Source: Culex pipiens pallens (taxonomy: Eukaryota > Arthropoda > Insecta > Diptera > Culicidae). From it: a DNA stretch of 64,000 nt. The stretch covers positions 188,924,850 to 188,988,849 of the forward strand of contig NC_068938.1 in NCBI RefSeq assembly GCF_016801865.2, written 5' to 3'. Numbering within the stretch: the stretch's first letter is position 1; the number at the start of each line of letters is the position of its first letter. Below, piece after piece: positions 10,251 to 22,879 of this stretch. The notes beneath the pieces were generated by a model. The model searched no databases, was not told the DNA's origin, and was given only the letters and a program-made list of their open reading frames with translations. The position numbers and the translations under genes are program-made.

Positions 10251-13200
10251 TCCAAATAATTATCTTGAACTATTTTTTGTGAGTATGGGTAAATTACTAT
10301 AGAAAAACTGAAATATCGTATAAAATCCAATCGTTGTTCGTTCTGAATGAAAAAATTGATATACTTTTTTACGTAAAAAAAAAATCGTTGTTATGGTTTC
10401 GTTTGAGCAACCTGCCAAAAATGTATGGAATTTCGTAATTTTTGTTCTCGTGGGTCAAATTTACTTTTTGCCCAGGTATTTAAAAACGTAGGTTTTAAAG
10501 AAAACCTAGATGTATGGGTATCAAAAGATCGGAAATTTTACGCCCTTTCCGATTCCACATAGGTTGACTTGTGAATCGTGGACCGGTTCGGATGCCGGCG
10601 GATTTTCCTACGACGTAATTCCGGGTTGGTACGAAATTCCAACGAAAAATCTATTCTATCGATACAAATACCCCCAAATCGGTGTTATACCCACTCCAAA
10701 ATGTTTATTTAGCAATTCTATGGTAATATATTGACATTTAGTTGAATTAAAAGTTTGCAAAATTAAGTTTAGATATGTTTTTATATAGAATTTTCAGAGT
10801 TATATGAACTTTTATACTAAGTAGTTAGTAAACTTTATGTTCAATCCGAATTATTTTTTTAATCAGTCAAGGATGCCTATTTCGAGTTGGGAGACTGGAT
10901 TTATGGTGATTTGTCAACAAATAACATTATTTTTGTTAATTTTTCGAAAGGTGTACAAACTTTTTTTGCACCTTTTTTATTTTCGTAATAGTATTTGTTA
11001 TTTAACTTTTAATAGAAATCATCTTTTCATGAGCTTTTTGTAGCAAAATGTTTGGCATGAGTTTCTGAACAAAACGTAGTACTAGGTTCCTGTTTCATCA
11101 CAAAATGTGCATAATGCCCAAAGGGTGTAAATACTTTTTTTACATACTGTATGTGGGGATTTTTCTAAAATAAAAAAAAACGGATACACCCACTCACCAC
11201 AGAAATATTTTTTTTGAAGAAAAATTCTGATTCTCGCAATGCACAAGCCACAACAATCATCCAATGGGTCATTTTTATGCAAAATTAGCTAAACTTTCCG
11301 AAAAAAATACTTTCAAAAGCACACGATTGAGTTTTTGGGGTTAAAAATTTGATAACTGGTAAAAATGGTCAAAATCATAACTTTTTCAAAAAAACTTTTT
11401 TGTAACATTCCGATAACACGTGAAGAATTCTTGCAAACCCCTTTTGTCTATATATCATTTTTTTTTGTTTTTGTTTGCTCTACAACTTTGTAGAACATTG
11501 TTACACTCTAAAATGTAACCCTGCAAAGTTAGAAAAACTCGTAATTTTAAAATGAAAAAATTTGTTCTAAATGAAAAAATGACCCTTCTGGGTTATTTCA
11601 GATTCGCAAAGTACATTAAATTTCGCATAAAATGACATGTCTCACGATTTTTGACAGTTGAGTAACGGGAAATGGCAGCGATTTTATAACTATTTTTAAC
11701 TTTTTTTTTTTGATGAAAAATACGTTTTTTCGGAATTTTGGGCGTCTAATTTTACACAAAAGTCCCTTTGACACCAAATTTCTATCTCTTCACGGTTGCG
11801 AGCTACAAATCACTGAAAAACGTAGTAAAAAACCAGAAAATGAAAGGGGTCGTACCGCCCCTCCGTCACGAGATATCGAAAAATGGACCTCGGATTCGTG
11901 ATCAGGGACCAAAATTACCCTTTAGAGCAAAGTTTCACGAAAATCGAAGAGGGGTCGATGCAACTTTTTCCGATTTCGTGTGAGTTGGTGGAGAATTACC
12001 CCTTTAAATTTTGCCATTTACAGTTGAAATGAAGTATCAAAATCTTTACGTTTGCTTGTTTTTAAAATTACCATTGAAATTATAAGTATTTTTAAGTTTT
12101 CGGTTGTTTTTCAAAAAACTATTTTTTGTTTATGTTTCTACTCTGCATCAAAGTAATGAGTGCTTCCATATTTTTTAGGAGTTTGCTGTTGAGTTTTTTT
12201 TTTACGAAAAGTTTGTTTGGATTTTTTTTTTGATGGTTGATATTAACTTTTTTTTTATTAAAAGTTTTTTGTTTAAAATCATCATTTATATAAGAAATGC
12301 CTATTTATTAAGTTTATGGAAAAGTTGGGAATTTAAAAATGGGATTTGGGTGGTCACCCTGAAAAAAAAAACACACACTTTTATCTGATTGTACTGTGGC
12401 TAAGAGTTACTTTGAACTTGAGTTAAGTCCTGACTTTGGATTCTACCAAATAATTTCAACGCTCTGAAGAGGCTACATCTCGAAGTCGTTTGCCAATATC
12501 GGAAAGAAATCCAACGTTACAATACTACTTTTGCCCACCAATATCCAATATCGATTCGTTGGATCTGCCCCTGCTGACGTGGGGCAGGATGAATGAGAAA
12601 CAACATTTCAATTTATGCTGGCCTGTCAATGCCAACAGGATATGTGTGCCAAGAACGAACAGGAAGCTGGCCCTGGACTGGGCAGGCAAATCGATAAAAA
12701 ACTTACCTATCTGTGGGGGAGATGACGATGGGTGGGAAAATCCTTGGAAAATCAAGATCGCCAAAGGTCATCCAGCGCGTTTCTCCTTGGAAGAGAAGAC
12801 ACATTGATTGCCGTGTGCTGAAATGTCCGTTCTGATGATGATGCAAAAGAAATTGAGGAAGTGTCCGAGGATTCAATTAGTACGAACATCCTCGGGCTCT
12901 GGAAGGATGGGTGATGAAATGTTGTTGTTGATGGATGGTTGGTGCTGGAAAATCATTATCACATTACCATAATTTTCTAGAATTTCACCAAATTTGGCTT
13001 AGACAATCATCTCATTACATGACGAAATCCAGACTACAATCCGCTTAAGTCACCTTCTTCTAGCGAAGCAAAATTATCGATATTTAGTAACTTTTCTCCA
13101 AATCAAACAGTGACCAAAACCATCGCCCAGTCTGGTTTGCCTTCGTCCGCCGGAAATTATGCTGCAAGGCAATGTTTTTGCTTGACCAGAAAGACCTTCC

Positions 13201-14190
13201 TCTCTGGTCTGGTTTGCGAATTTATGCCATGCTTAGAGAGCCAGCCAGCCAGCGGTCGTAAACTCTTTTTTATGGCGGCGTCACACTTGTCACACAACTC
13301 CACTCTCCAGCAGTGTGGCCTAGAGAGACCGTCAACAGATGTCCTCTGGAAGGATCTGTGCGGAGCAAAGTTGACGCGTGCTTGACATAAAAAAAGCGTC
13401 ATAAATGTGATTAATTAATTATTTTATTTCGCTAGCAACAGTGCCGTTTGCTAGAGGGGAGGTTTAACCTTCCGTTAGAAATATTTTACTGATTTGCCAG
13501 AGGACAAATTTGCGCCGGTTGGCATTTCAATCACGCACGAACCTATCGATTTTCCCCGGAGGAAATCTCCGGGAATCGAATTTGAATAGTAGCATGTGTC
13601 CAATAGAAAATGCATTTACCACTTGTCCTCCTATTCCAGTCACATGATCCGGAACTGTCACGTACCGTTGCTCTTCCCTTGTCGAGTCGAAGTCGAGTGC
13701 ATTCTCTGCATTCCAACTTTTGTAACACGGATAGACTTTTATGACGAATTCAGTGCTTCATCTGCTGGAATGTGCCTGTGCATTCCCCGGAGAGATTCCC
13801 TGCTTTGTCGGTAAACATTGGCAACAATCTCCGGTTCAATATCTCGTTGGAGTCAAACACATTCCTCAACCCGATAACCCCCCAGCGTAGACACCATAAA
13901 CTGTGAATCCTGTGTCATAAATCTCGCACCAGAGTAGTGATCCGCAAGTTTCCACCCCAAACTGGACGGTTTGTTGTAACATGACCTGCCCTCAGTCCGG
14001 AGAGTCCGGTTCCAAAAGCTTATTAAACGTCCCCGAAACCATCTCGTCCTCGTTCGAAGCCATTTCCGTGATCGGCGCTCCGGTTGACGTCAGCTGCCAC
14101 CATAACTATGTGTGGAAGGACCTTGGCGGTGGCGACATGACTCATCCGTACACGGTCGTAAAATTGAAGTAAACATCGTAAAAAGTTTTC
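10251..14190. other. long stretch without a supported gene
   Basis: 10251-12370 is AT-rich with poly-T runs. Within it, 11760-11960 is a diverged relative of 63370-63545: both hold the order 'TCACGGTT..AAGCTACAAAT' then 'GT.ATCAGGGA', a dispersed repeat. 12450-14190 is less AT-rich. Its short frames (for example 12490-12807, 13110-13385 and 13981-14172, plus strand) lack a recognisable product, and no convincing splice-site chain links them. An AATAAA lies near 14191. This part could hold unique regulatory or intronic DNA. Confidence 0.45.
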
Positions 14191-14699
14191 AATAAAATGT
14201 CACACACTCACGAGAGGCTCGCTCTCGGTCATGTCTGGTTGAAATAAGGGCTGGGCACATACGGTTAATTTATTATTAAAAAAATAAAAAAAATAAAATT
14301 TGCTTTATTGGACTGGATAAAAATATCTTTAAAAAATGTAATTGTTAAGTCGAAGGTGAAATCGAATCCGAAGCGTTTTTAGAATTTTTAAATTTGTTTT
14401 ATTTCAAAAGTTTTGAATACTGTTAAGCAGTTTTCACTACAAAGAGCTTTTGTTTTGAAATTTTTATATTTTTTCCTATATGGATCCATCCACTTTGTGT
14501 TTTTTGTTACTTTGACCAAAAATTCATTTTGAGTCATTAGTTCGTGCATACATGTTTTCATAGAATTTTGATAGCTGTCCATTAAAAATTCTATAAATAT
14601 ATACAAAAATCTGTAACATGTGAACGGATTTTCTGATCGATTTGGTGTCTTCGGAAAATTTGTAGGTATTACTCGGGACATCTAAGAAAAAATAGAAGA

Positions 14700-15065
14700 A
14701 TACAGCAAAAAGTAGTTATCAAGCTGCGTGTAAAAGACCTGGGTGTAAAATAAATTTTTCATTATTTTATGAAATTCTAGTGTAATACTCTGAAATATGT
14801 AGCCTATCAGTATGAGAAACCTACCTGACCGAAATGTCAAGCTCCTATATACGTTTATCCTTTTCATTCTTCATCGGTCTGATGACCGAGCGAGCTAAGG
14901 CGCTAGTACTTACTGTTGGTGCTGGGTTTGAATCCCTTCGGTTGCAACTTTTTTTTGTGTTAGCAAAAATTGTACATGCAGTGTGTAATATTAAGTGTCT
15001 TTTTTCACGAAGCTGATGTGCATGCTTTTGCATGTGATTTTACCATCGGATTTTTTGCCGTGTAG
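14700..15065 (+). repeat. tRNA-bearing repeat family R1, copy 1
   Basis: One of five copies (also about 29750-29972, 42353-42717, 58110-58398 and 61652-62000). The shared body includes AACCTACCTGACCGAAATGTC upstream and GATTTTACCATCGGATTTTT downstream. The tRNA-like core at 14876-14946 has an A box (TGACCGAGCGAGC, decayed), a B box (GGTTTGAATCC) and a T-run directly after it. Element ends read about CAGCAAAAA and TTTTTTGCCGTG, short and nearly inverted. Confidence 0.75.
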
Positions 15066-15505
15066 CCATTTTCGAAAAAAAACATTTTTGGATTTGTTTT
15101 TAATGACCAAAATGCCATCACAAGTTGGTCAAAATACATTTGGCAGTGTTGCCAATTTTTCGTATAAATCACGATTTTTTTTTAAAAACTTGGGAAAAGG
15201 TCGACAACAATAATTTAACTGTATATTTACATGCAAAATTAAGACCTTATCAAAAGCTTTTTAAACATAACAAAATATTCGAGGGCTCGGAAAAGCACCT
15301 TTATTGTCACTTTAAAATTCAACGCTTTGCTGGTGATGTGAAGAAAACCTTATTTTTCTTGTGCGATATTTTTTCGGAGGCTGTGTTTTTGCAACCATTG
15401 ACCCTATCTTCAATATCTTTGAAAAATTCTTTGGGATTTTTTTTCAATTTTCTTAAAAAAATATTTTTATAGATCATGATTATTACATGCAAAAAAGTCA
15501 GGTTG
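15066..15505. other. non-coding, AT-rich
   Basis: No gene is supported. A plus-strand frame at 15125-15472 is rich in Phe/Lys/Leu codons expected from AT-rich DNA and matches nothing I know. Confidence 0.4.
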
Positions 15506-15541
15506 AGCATGAGCATGAGCATGAGCATGAGCATGAGCATG
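15506..15541. repeat. hexanucleotide microsatellite (GAGCAT)6
   Basis: Six uninterrupted GAGCAT units. The minus strand reads as a Met-Leu dipeptide run. Confidence 0.95.
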
Positions 15542-15550
15542 GTTGACTGC

Positions 15551-15990
15551 CAATGAGCTGCTACTCCGTTATTGACAGATCAGCTGAAGTTAAACAATGA
15601 ATCAAAAATGATCAGTGGGAGCCAACCATCCGTTCACTGTTTAACCTCTAAAGATCCCTACTTTATTAGTCAATACCGGCGCCCTCCCAAGAAGCCTGCA
15701 GTTCAACGAAAGGAAGGAATGTTAGTCCGATAGTTGAAGTTGCAGACTCATCAAGCACATAGTTTTTCGCTATATACTTGTTGATACCGCTTGAGACCGT
15801 TAAATCCACAGCATCTCCTTCAAGCATCATGTGATTAATATTTTTGTTGGGTTAGTAGGATAAGGTATTGGCTTTTCGAAGCCTCCCGAGCTACGACGCT
15901 ATGAGAAGGACTTTCATAACAGACCCGTCGGCGAGCCTTCCGAGCAACGATGCTATGGGAAGGTCTTTTTGATTAACACACAAAGTCACT
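15551..15990 (+). repeat. dispersed repeat R2, plus-strand copy
   Basis: Compared with the reverse complement of about 16440-17040, the same landmarks appear in the same order: CTACTCYGTTATTGAC, GATCAATACCG/GTCAATACCGGCGCC, GGAATGTTAGTCCGATA, and GGGTTAGTAG. The copies are strongly diverged between landmarks. The 15840-15975 part carries two related blocks (GCCTCCCGAGCTACGACGCT and GCCTTCCGAGCAACGATGCT), a short internal duplication; a third relative lies near 16128. Confidence 0.5.
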
Positions 15991-16326
15991 CACACACAAT
16001 TATTTCACTCCACTATTAATTAATCCAAAATGTCAGTACGTTTCCGATCATTATATAGAAATGGCTTTTTCACCATAAAAAATAAAACCTTATTCAAAAA
16101 ATTATACACAATTTACCCGACGCCGTGCCTTCCGATCAACAATGATATAGGAAGGGCTTTGAAAATCACTATTACATGCAAAAAGTCAGGTTATTAACAA
16201 ACTCGAAAACGGTGCACGATATTGAAATTTATGTGAATTACTTTTCGATAGCTGGCATTATCATCTTAAAAATAAAATAATTTTATTTTTTGATTTTTTT
16301 TAGTTTTTCTAAAATTCGAAAAATTC

Positions 16327-16401
16327 GGGGTAGGCGTGGCTGAATAGTTACGCTGTTTGCTTTGTAAGCGGAAGGTTCTGGGTTCGATTCCCATTTGCTC
16401 C
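16327..16401 (+). tRNA. tRNA-Thr-like sequence, anticodon TGT (gene or pseudogene)
   Basis: A 75-nt cloverleaf can be drawn. The acceptor stem GGGGTAG pairs with TTGCTCC using several G-U pairs. The anticodon stem TTTGC/GCGGA encloses loop TTTGTAA (anticodon TGT), and the T arm carries box B GGTTCGATTCC. The A box is TGGCTGAATAGTTACG. The outer T-stem pair is mismatched and no T-run terminator follows directly. A tRNA-derived retroposon fragment is as likely as a working gene. Confidence 0.45.
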
Positions 16402-16439
16402 TATCGAGATATTATGGAAAGAAGGAATTCTGATAACTT

Positions 16440-17040
16440 GAATATGAACGAAAAACTCATTAGCTCGCGGCGGGGTTCGATCCCCCGTCCTTTGGGTCAG
16501 CAGACAGAAATGCTAACCACCGGACCATCGAGGTTTAGTTGACTAGAAGGACTAAGAATGCTATAAGAATCCAAGAATCTTGATGGGAATCTGAGAACCT
16601 TAGAACAGACAATGCAATATTGAATGCAAAGTTGAATTCAAGAACTTACTAGGCTGCATACTCGTTGAATATTGAACTTTCATCACGACCAGAATTCACC
16701 ACAAAAATCTTGGTGAAGAATTAAGAACTATAAATAGATTTGACCAGCCGCATCACCTACCACAGTGAATCCTGACCTCATACCCATCTACTAACCCTCT
16801 CAAAACTCATGTGATACTTTGTCGGAGACGTAGCCGATTTAGCGGTCCCATCACTCAAGTATCGGACTAACATTCCCATCCACTTCCCCGTGTCTTACCA
16901 CTGGTCGTGGCCGGCGTCGGTATTGATCAGCATGATAGGGACATTTGAAAGTTGCGAAGTGGTGATGATTGGTTGCTACTCTTCATCTGTGGTCCACGGA
17001 GCAATTCTTGGAGGTCCTGGTCAATAACAGAGTAGTATTC
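16440..17040 (-). repeat. dispersed repeat R2, minus-strand copy with tRNA-like segment
   Basis: On the minus strand this begins near 17040 with CTACTCTGTTATTGACC and carries the landmarks listed for 15551-15990. It extends to a tRNA-like segment at 16462-16534. Whether the tRNA-like part belongs to the repeat or is a separate insertion is unclear. There is no coding capacity. Confidence 0.45.
16462..16534 (-). tRNA. tRNA-like pseudogene or SINE head
   Basis: On the minus strand an A-box-like TGGTCCGGTGGTTAGCA and a B-box-like GGGATCGAACCCC are at tRNA spacing, but acceptor stems do not pair. It faces the tRNA-Thr-like sequence at 16327-16401 in the opposite direction. Confidence 0.4.
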
Positions 17041-17439
17041 GAATATTAGAAAAATTGACAACATTGTTAAATAAATTTTGACTTGTGCCATAGCTCAAAA
17101 ATTTGCATTTTTGAAATCTTAAACATATCAGAAATGAGATTTTTGAAAAGTGATTATTCATTTTTTTTGTTCGAATAGTCTAATTGACAAAAAGGTAAAT
17201 TTTTAAAATTCAAAATTTAAGAAAGATAATGGAAATATGGATTTCCACGTGTTCATTTATTCTCGCTGGGTCAAAAACTCTTTAATATTATTGTTGCCTT
17301 GGTGATACTTTGATGAATTTGGTTTTGTTTTGTTAAAAACAAAATTAAAATCCAGGTGGAAATATTCAAAAACGTAATAGAAAATTTACCTTCATTCTGA
17401 GAACAAAAGTGGCTTAAAATATCCTTAAGCAAAATTCTT

Positions 17440-18040
17440 TTTTTGCAATTCCGTCGTGAAAATACTTACATTGCGTGTCATTCTTGAACGCTGCCTACTT
17501 TTTTGTACCAAAAATAACAGAATCGAATAGTGAAACTTTTCAAAATAAATGCTGAAAAGTTCTTCTGTTCAGAACTGATATGGATGCTGAAAAGTTTAAC
17601 AATTCAGCAATTCTTTCGAAAAGTAATACTTTTGAACATTTTTTTAATTTAACCCCTTCCCGCCCCTCGTAACTGGATCGACCAAATTGAATGAAATTTT
17701 AATGGTTATAAGCTAACAATCTATATAAACTAACGCAGGTTGAATCAGGTAGAAAAAAAATCATGATTGCAGAAAAAACAGTTTTGAAGACAAAAATTAG
17801 TGGTGCTCTGGGGTAACCATGGGCGTTAGAGGGTTAATTGACAAAATACATGAACATTTGACTTATAATTTCACTCAAATGTTGTTTTTTGGAATTGCGG
17901 AAAATGTTGTATGGATCTCGTTGCAAAAGTTGACTTTTTCAGCACTCGTCCTATTTTCGAACTTGGTAAACCTCGTTGGATAAATGTACGAATCGTGCTG
18001 AAAAAATCATCTTTTTGCAACGTGTTACATAAACTTCTAC
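17440..18040 (+). repeat. dispersed repeat R3, copy 1
   Basis: The reverse complement of about 25215-25635 matches this stretch: TTCCGTCGTGAAA, GAACGCTGCCTACTTTT, several GCTGAAAAGTT blocks, TTGACAAAATACATGAA, and a hairpin-like end with GTGCTGAAAAAATCA and TTTTTCAGCACTCG. It is interrupted by a 181-bp TTAA-flanked element that copy 2 lacks. Confidence 0.7.
17653..17833. mobile_element. TTAA-target MITE, 181 bp, nested in R3
   Basis: Ends CCCCTTCCCGCCC and GGGCGTTAGAGGG are imperfect inverted repeats. TTAA stands on both sides (17649-17652 and 17834-17837), a piggyBac-type target. The R3 copy at 25215-25635 has the equivalent site uninterrupted. It is related at its ends to 28059-28981 and 48552-49080 (CCCTCTA...). 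Confidence 0.75.
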
Positions 18041-20640
18041 TTCATTTAATATGGCGGATATTTAAAATAGTGAAAAAACAGATTTCTAATTATTAAGTAT
18101 GTTTGAGTTTTAGATTTGCTTAATTTTTACATTTGCATTTTTATGGTTTATCAGAAGAACACACAAATTTCTCCCACAGCAATCAATACCAGCCAGGAGG
18201 GTTGTTATGACGCGCAAAGTAGCAGGTGGTTTATGCTGCTGAATTTCCTCGGTTTGCAAGCTGGATTGCTGCAACTGCTCCACGGCAGGCAGCAGTGGGT
18301 TACCAAACCAATTTTTCATTTACCCCACCGTCTTTTCCGCTTCTATGAACATCAACGGTGCACCGAAGAAAACGGAGAAAAATTAAGTATTGAAGTTTGA
18401 CTTCAATCTAGTTTTTTTTTCTGATAAAAATTAAAAAAAAAATATTTGAATTTTTTTATCTTAAACTATTTTTTACTGTTGAACTCAACTCCATCAGACG
18501 TAAAAAGCTTTGAAGTCGTTTGCTGCCGGCAGAGCTTTCCGAGGTGCCCATTTTCCAGATGTTTTCCACCGCGCAAATTCACAAACACAGTCGCGCGCAC
18601 ACGTGCACCACCAATACATTCCCAGGCGCTGCCGCCAGATGATTTTCACTAAATGTTTGCTTCGCTGAACACCACACAGCCGGTTGTGTTTCAGGGGTTA
18701 GGAGCCACTCACGTACGGATTGCGTTGTGCGGAGTTGTCGAAATTGTCGCCGCTCGTCGAAGAGATGGATAAGATTATGCTTTCTTCCGTCCCCCCGTCC
18801 CCTCCTTCGAAATGCCGGCACATTTGCAACCAGCGTGGATGGGAACTTGAAGAGATTTGGACGACATTCCCTTGGCGAAAAAAAGCCGGTCGTCACGTGT
18901 CGACGTGCGAGATCGGATTTTGATTGGATCGCTCTCTCGCAATGGATTGGCGGTCCAAATTGGGTAACGAATCAAATAGAGATTGGCTGCGCAGCGAGTC
19001 GTGCATAGAAATTTGGCTGAATTAGGATAGCTTTTGGGGGGAAATCATCAGCTTGAAATTGGTTTAAATTAACTAAAACTGAGAAAAATGTAATGTTGTA
19101 AATGTTGTTATTTGAAGTTGATTAAAAACAAACAAATACTTGAACAAACAAAAGGTAATGTATTACAACAATAAAAGCGCCCAGTTCTACTGCGAAAGGA
19201 TCACATCTCACAGAATCTACAGGGAAGAAGGATGCGTGGACATACCGTACCAAACGAATAAATTTATGAATGAAATTTGTAAACAAATAGCAAATAAAGA
19301 TGGTCGAACTAAAATCCGCTAAAATACAGTCTCTAAAGGCAAAATTTATCAAACTTATATTGCTGTTAAGATCTTGTGCTTCTTACAATAAACAACATAA
19401 AATCAAAACATCCCAATAATGTGTTGTAAAATTTCCCTATCACTCACCTACTTTGGCCGACTTAGGGAACCTTGGAAGCACAAAAACCTCGTCCTCAAAC
19501 TAATTATAATTATCACGTTCGTGCAATGTTGTTGTTACTACTTCACTACACCTCGTTCATACATGGTACGGGGGTGCAAATTGTCTTATTTTCGCACGGT
19601 TGAGACACTAAAGTTTCTACTTTTTCTTTGTTTCTGCCAACCTCCTATACGGAGGCACCATTTAGTAAATGGTTCATTTTCCCCCCAGCAGTATGTACTT
19701 ATCTTTCGTTCCAGTTGTTGTTGTTGTTGGCACAAACCTTTTATTGCCGTGACTGCTATCGACCCGGTGGGAGTACTACTTATTAGTTGCACAGGTGTCA
19801 ATGTAGCGTTCCACTTGTTATTCTTTCCCCCCACTTTTTTTTGAGTAGCGACCGTGCATTCGGATGCAGATACGCCACATTTACACAGATTGTTTGCCTT
19901 TTGTTTGATCGGCTTTAAGTAAACAAACATTTCTTATCGCTTACCGCGTTTTACTTAGTGCGGAGCCGAATTTTACGGTACGCTTGTTTCTTCAGGGGAC
20001 AAAAGTGTGTACTCGGTCCATGTGATCTAGACTCGGGTGGTCTTTTTATTTTAGGTTGGTTGAATTTGATTGAGGTTGGAATCAAATTACAAAGTTCAAA
20101 ATTATAAAAATAATAGATAGGCATTTTAACAATATTAGTATCAATAATATTAAGCTTTAGAAGATGTTTGGAAAAATTTACTGTCAATAACATATTTTAG
20201 ATTTTTAGATTTTTGTTTGCATGATTCATAATTTTTTTTCGTAGAATTCGCGGGTTTGATCCCGTTTTTTCAACCCGTGCAGTCCTGAATTTCCAAAATA
20301 TTTTTTTTTAGTTAATCATGGGAAATTGATCCTGAGGACCATACGAAAATTATAGGCTACTTTAGAAAATTTTGGTTTTTGGGTCATATACCCATCAGGC
20401 CTGAAAGGGTTAATGCCAAAATGACACGGAGAAAAGAAGAAATCTATCTACAAATCAGCAGGTAGCATTTCTTATAGATTTCTGACGATTTGTCAACAAT
20501 TTTGCAGATGCAGTATATTTTTTCTGGAACCGGTAAGTTTTACAGGATCAGATAATAATTGATGCAAGTTTAGACGAAAGAAATATTTTGGCAAGTTTCG
20601 GCAATATTTAAAAGATTTGGCGATGGATTGCTTTCCGTGT
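18041..20640. other. mixed non-coding stretch; GC-richer island at 18480-19020
   Basis: 18480-19020 is richer in G+C and contains several short overlapping frames on both strands, but none has a recognisable domain or a clear splice context. 19400-19930 also holds short open frames (up to 141 codons, plus strand) whose composition looks random. A TTG run lies near 19713. No gene is supported; conserved intronic or regulatory DNA is possible. Confidence 0.4.
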
Positions 20641-22830
20641 ATCAAATAAATGCTTGAAAAAAAAAAAAACAAACATAAGAATTTTAAAAATAAAAAGAGT
20701 CAAATTTTAAATAAAAATTAAAATTGAAAAAAAAATAAAATTTAAAGAATCAAAAAAAAATTAAAATTAAAATTTAAAAAAATTAAAATTTAAAGAATGA
20801 AAAAAATAAAATAAAAATTAGTATTAAAAAATAATTAAAAATAAAAATTAGAATTAAAAGAATAAAAAAAATCAAGATAAAAAATAGTATTAAAACATTA
20901 AATCAAAAAATAAAAATTAGAATTGAAAATAATTTGAATTTGAGAAAATTAAAATTGATGAAATAGAATTTAAAATAAAAATAAAAATTTAAGAAAATAA
21001 AAAAAAAGATTTAAAAAATTAGAATTAAGAAAATGAATTTAAAATTAAAATCAGAATAAAAAAAAATTAAAATCGCATTTTAAAGAATTTAAAAAAATCA
21101 AAATGAAAATTAGATTCTTCAAAAATTAAATAAAAATAAAATTTAAAGAATTGAAAAAAAATAGAATTGAAAAATTAAAATTGAAAAAATAGAATTAAAA
21201 AAATAGAACTAAAATAAAATTTAGAGTTAAAGGAATTTAAAAAAATAAAAATGAACATTAGAATTTAAAGAATTCAAAATAAAAATTAGAACTCAAAGAA
21301 TTGAAAAAGAATAGTATTCAAAATAAAAAAAAAAGATTAAAAAAATAGAAAAAAAAACTTATAGAATAACAAGTATTTAATGAATTTAAAAAAAATCAAG
21401 AATGTATGAATTTTAAAGAACTTCAAAGAATTTAAAAATAAATCAAAGAATTTCAATGAATTTCAAACAGTTTTAAAGAATTTTAAAGAATTTCAAAGAA
21501 TTGCAATGAATCTTTGAAAATTTCAAAGAATTTTAAACAATTTTGAAACAATTCAGAAAATTTTATGTTTTCAAAAAATATATCAAAGAACTTCATAGAA
21601 TTTTTTGTTTTATTTTTTAGATTTTTGAAGAATTTCAAAGAATCTTATAAAATAAAAATTTCATAGATTTTCATTGAATTTCAGAAAATTTCATAGAATT
21701 TCAAAGATTTTTTAAGTATTTAAAAAAATCAAATAATTTCAAAAAAAATTTAAAAAATTTCATAGAATTTCAGGAAATTTTAATGAATTTAAAAAAAATC
21801 AAAGAATTTCAAAGAATTTCAAAGAATTTCAACGAATTTCATAGAACTTCAAAGAAGTTCAAAGAAGTTCAAATAATTTCAAATAATTTGAAATAATTTC
21901 GAAGAATTTCAAAGAATTTCAGTGAGTTTTAATAAATTTCAAAAATATTGAAAAAAATTCAAAGAATTTCAAAGATTTTTAAAGAATTTTGAATAATTTC
22001 AAAGAATTTCAAAGATTTTCAAAGAATTTCGTATAATTTCAAAGAATTTCGTATAATTTCAAAGAATTTTAAAGAATTTCAAAGAATTTTAAAGAATTAA
22101 AAAAAAATCATAGAATTTTAATGAATTTCACAGAATTTCTAATAATTGCAAACAAAGAATTTTAAAGAATTTCAAAGAATTTCAAAGAATTTCAGAAAGT
22201 TTTAATAAATTTCAAAGAATTTCAAAGAATTTCAAAAAAAAAAATCAAAAAATTTCAAAGAATTTCAAAGAATTTCAAAGAATTTCAAAGAATTTCAAAG
22301 AATTTCAAAGAATTTCAAAGAATTTCAAAGAATTTCAAAGAATTTCAAAGAATTTCAAAGAATTTCAAAGAATTTCAAAGAATTTCAAATAATTTCAAAG
22401 AATTTCAGAGAGTTTTAAATAATTTCAAAAAAATTCAAAGAATTTTAAAGAATTTTAAAGAATCTCAAAGAATTTCAAAGAATTTCAGAGAGTTTCAAAG
22501 AATTTCAAAGAGTTTCTGAGAGTTTCAAAGAATTTAAAAGAATTTCAATGAATTTCAAAAATTTTCAAAGAATTTCAAAGATTTCCAAAAATTTATAAAA
22601 AATTTCAAAAAAAATTAAAAGAATTTCAAAACAATTTAAAGAATTTTAATGAATTTCAAAGAATTGCAAACAATTAATAATAATTTTAAAGAATTCCAAA
22701 AATTTTAATGAATTTCAAAAATTTTCAAAGAATTTCAAAGATTTTTAAAGAATTTTAAAGTATTTAAATGAATGTTTAAAGAATTTCAAAGAATTTTAAT
22801 GAATTTCAAAGAATTTCAAAGAATTCAAAT
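20641..22830. repeat. AT-rich simple-sequence tract, decamer AATTTCAAAG
   Basis: The tract starts as A-rich AAAATTAAAA-type sequence (20641-21400) and grades into imperfect AATTTCAAAG and AATTTTAAAG decamers. The purest block is about 22258-22390, roughly 13 uninterrupted units. Related but shorter tracts lie at 24950-25210 and 25630-26050, so the 153-bp satellite and the R3 copy sit inside one larger simple-sequence domain. Confidence 0.9.
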
Positions 22831-22879
22831 GATGGCAAAACCATGCATCAAAACCAAAGGCACAAGCTGTGCAAACTAT

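Noticed and set aside
12490..14172. Series of 60-105 codon frames in a GC-richer stretch considered as exons
   Set aside because: No consistent strand or phase, no good acceptor/donor pairs, no recognisable protein segment.
19419..19844. 141-codon plus-strand frame with Cys and Ile runs
   Set aside because: The runs come from TTG/GTT and ATT simple sequence; no recognisable membrane-protein or domain pattern.
22258..22390. Regular short repeats considered as a CRISPR-like array
   Set aside because: Units are a contiguous 10-bp simple repeat without spacers, in a eukaryotic genome.
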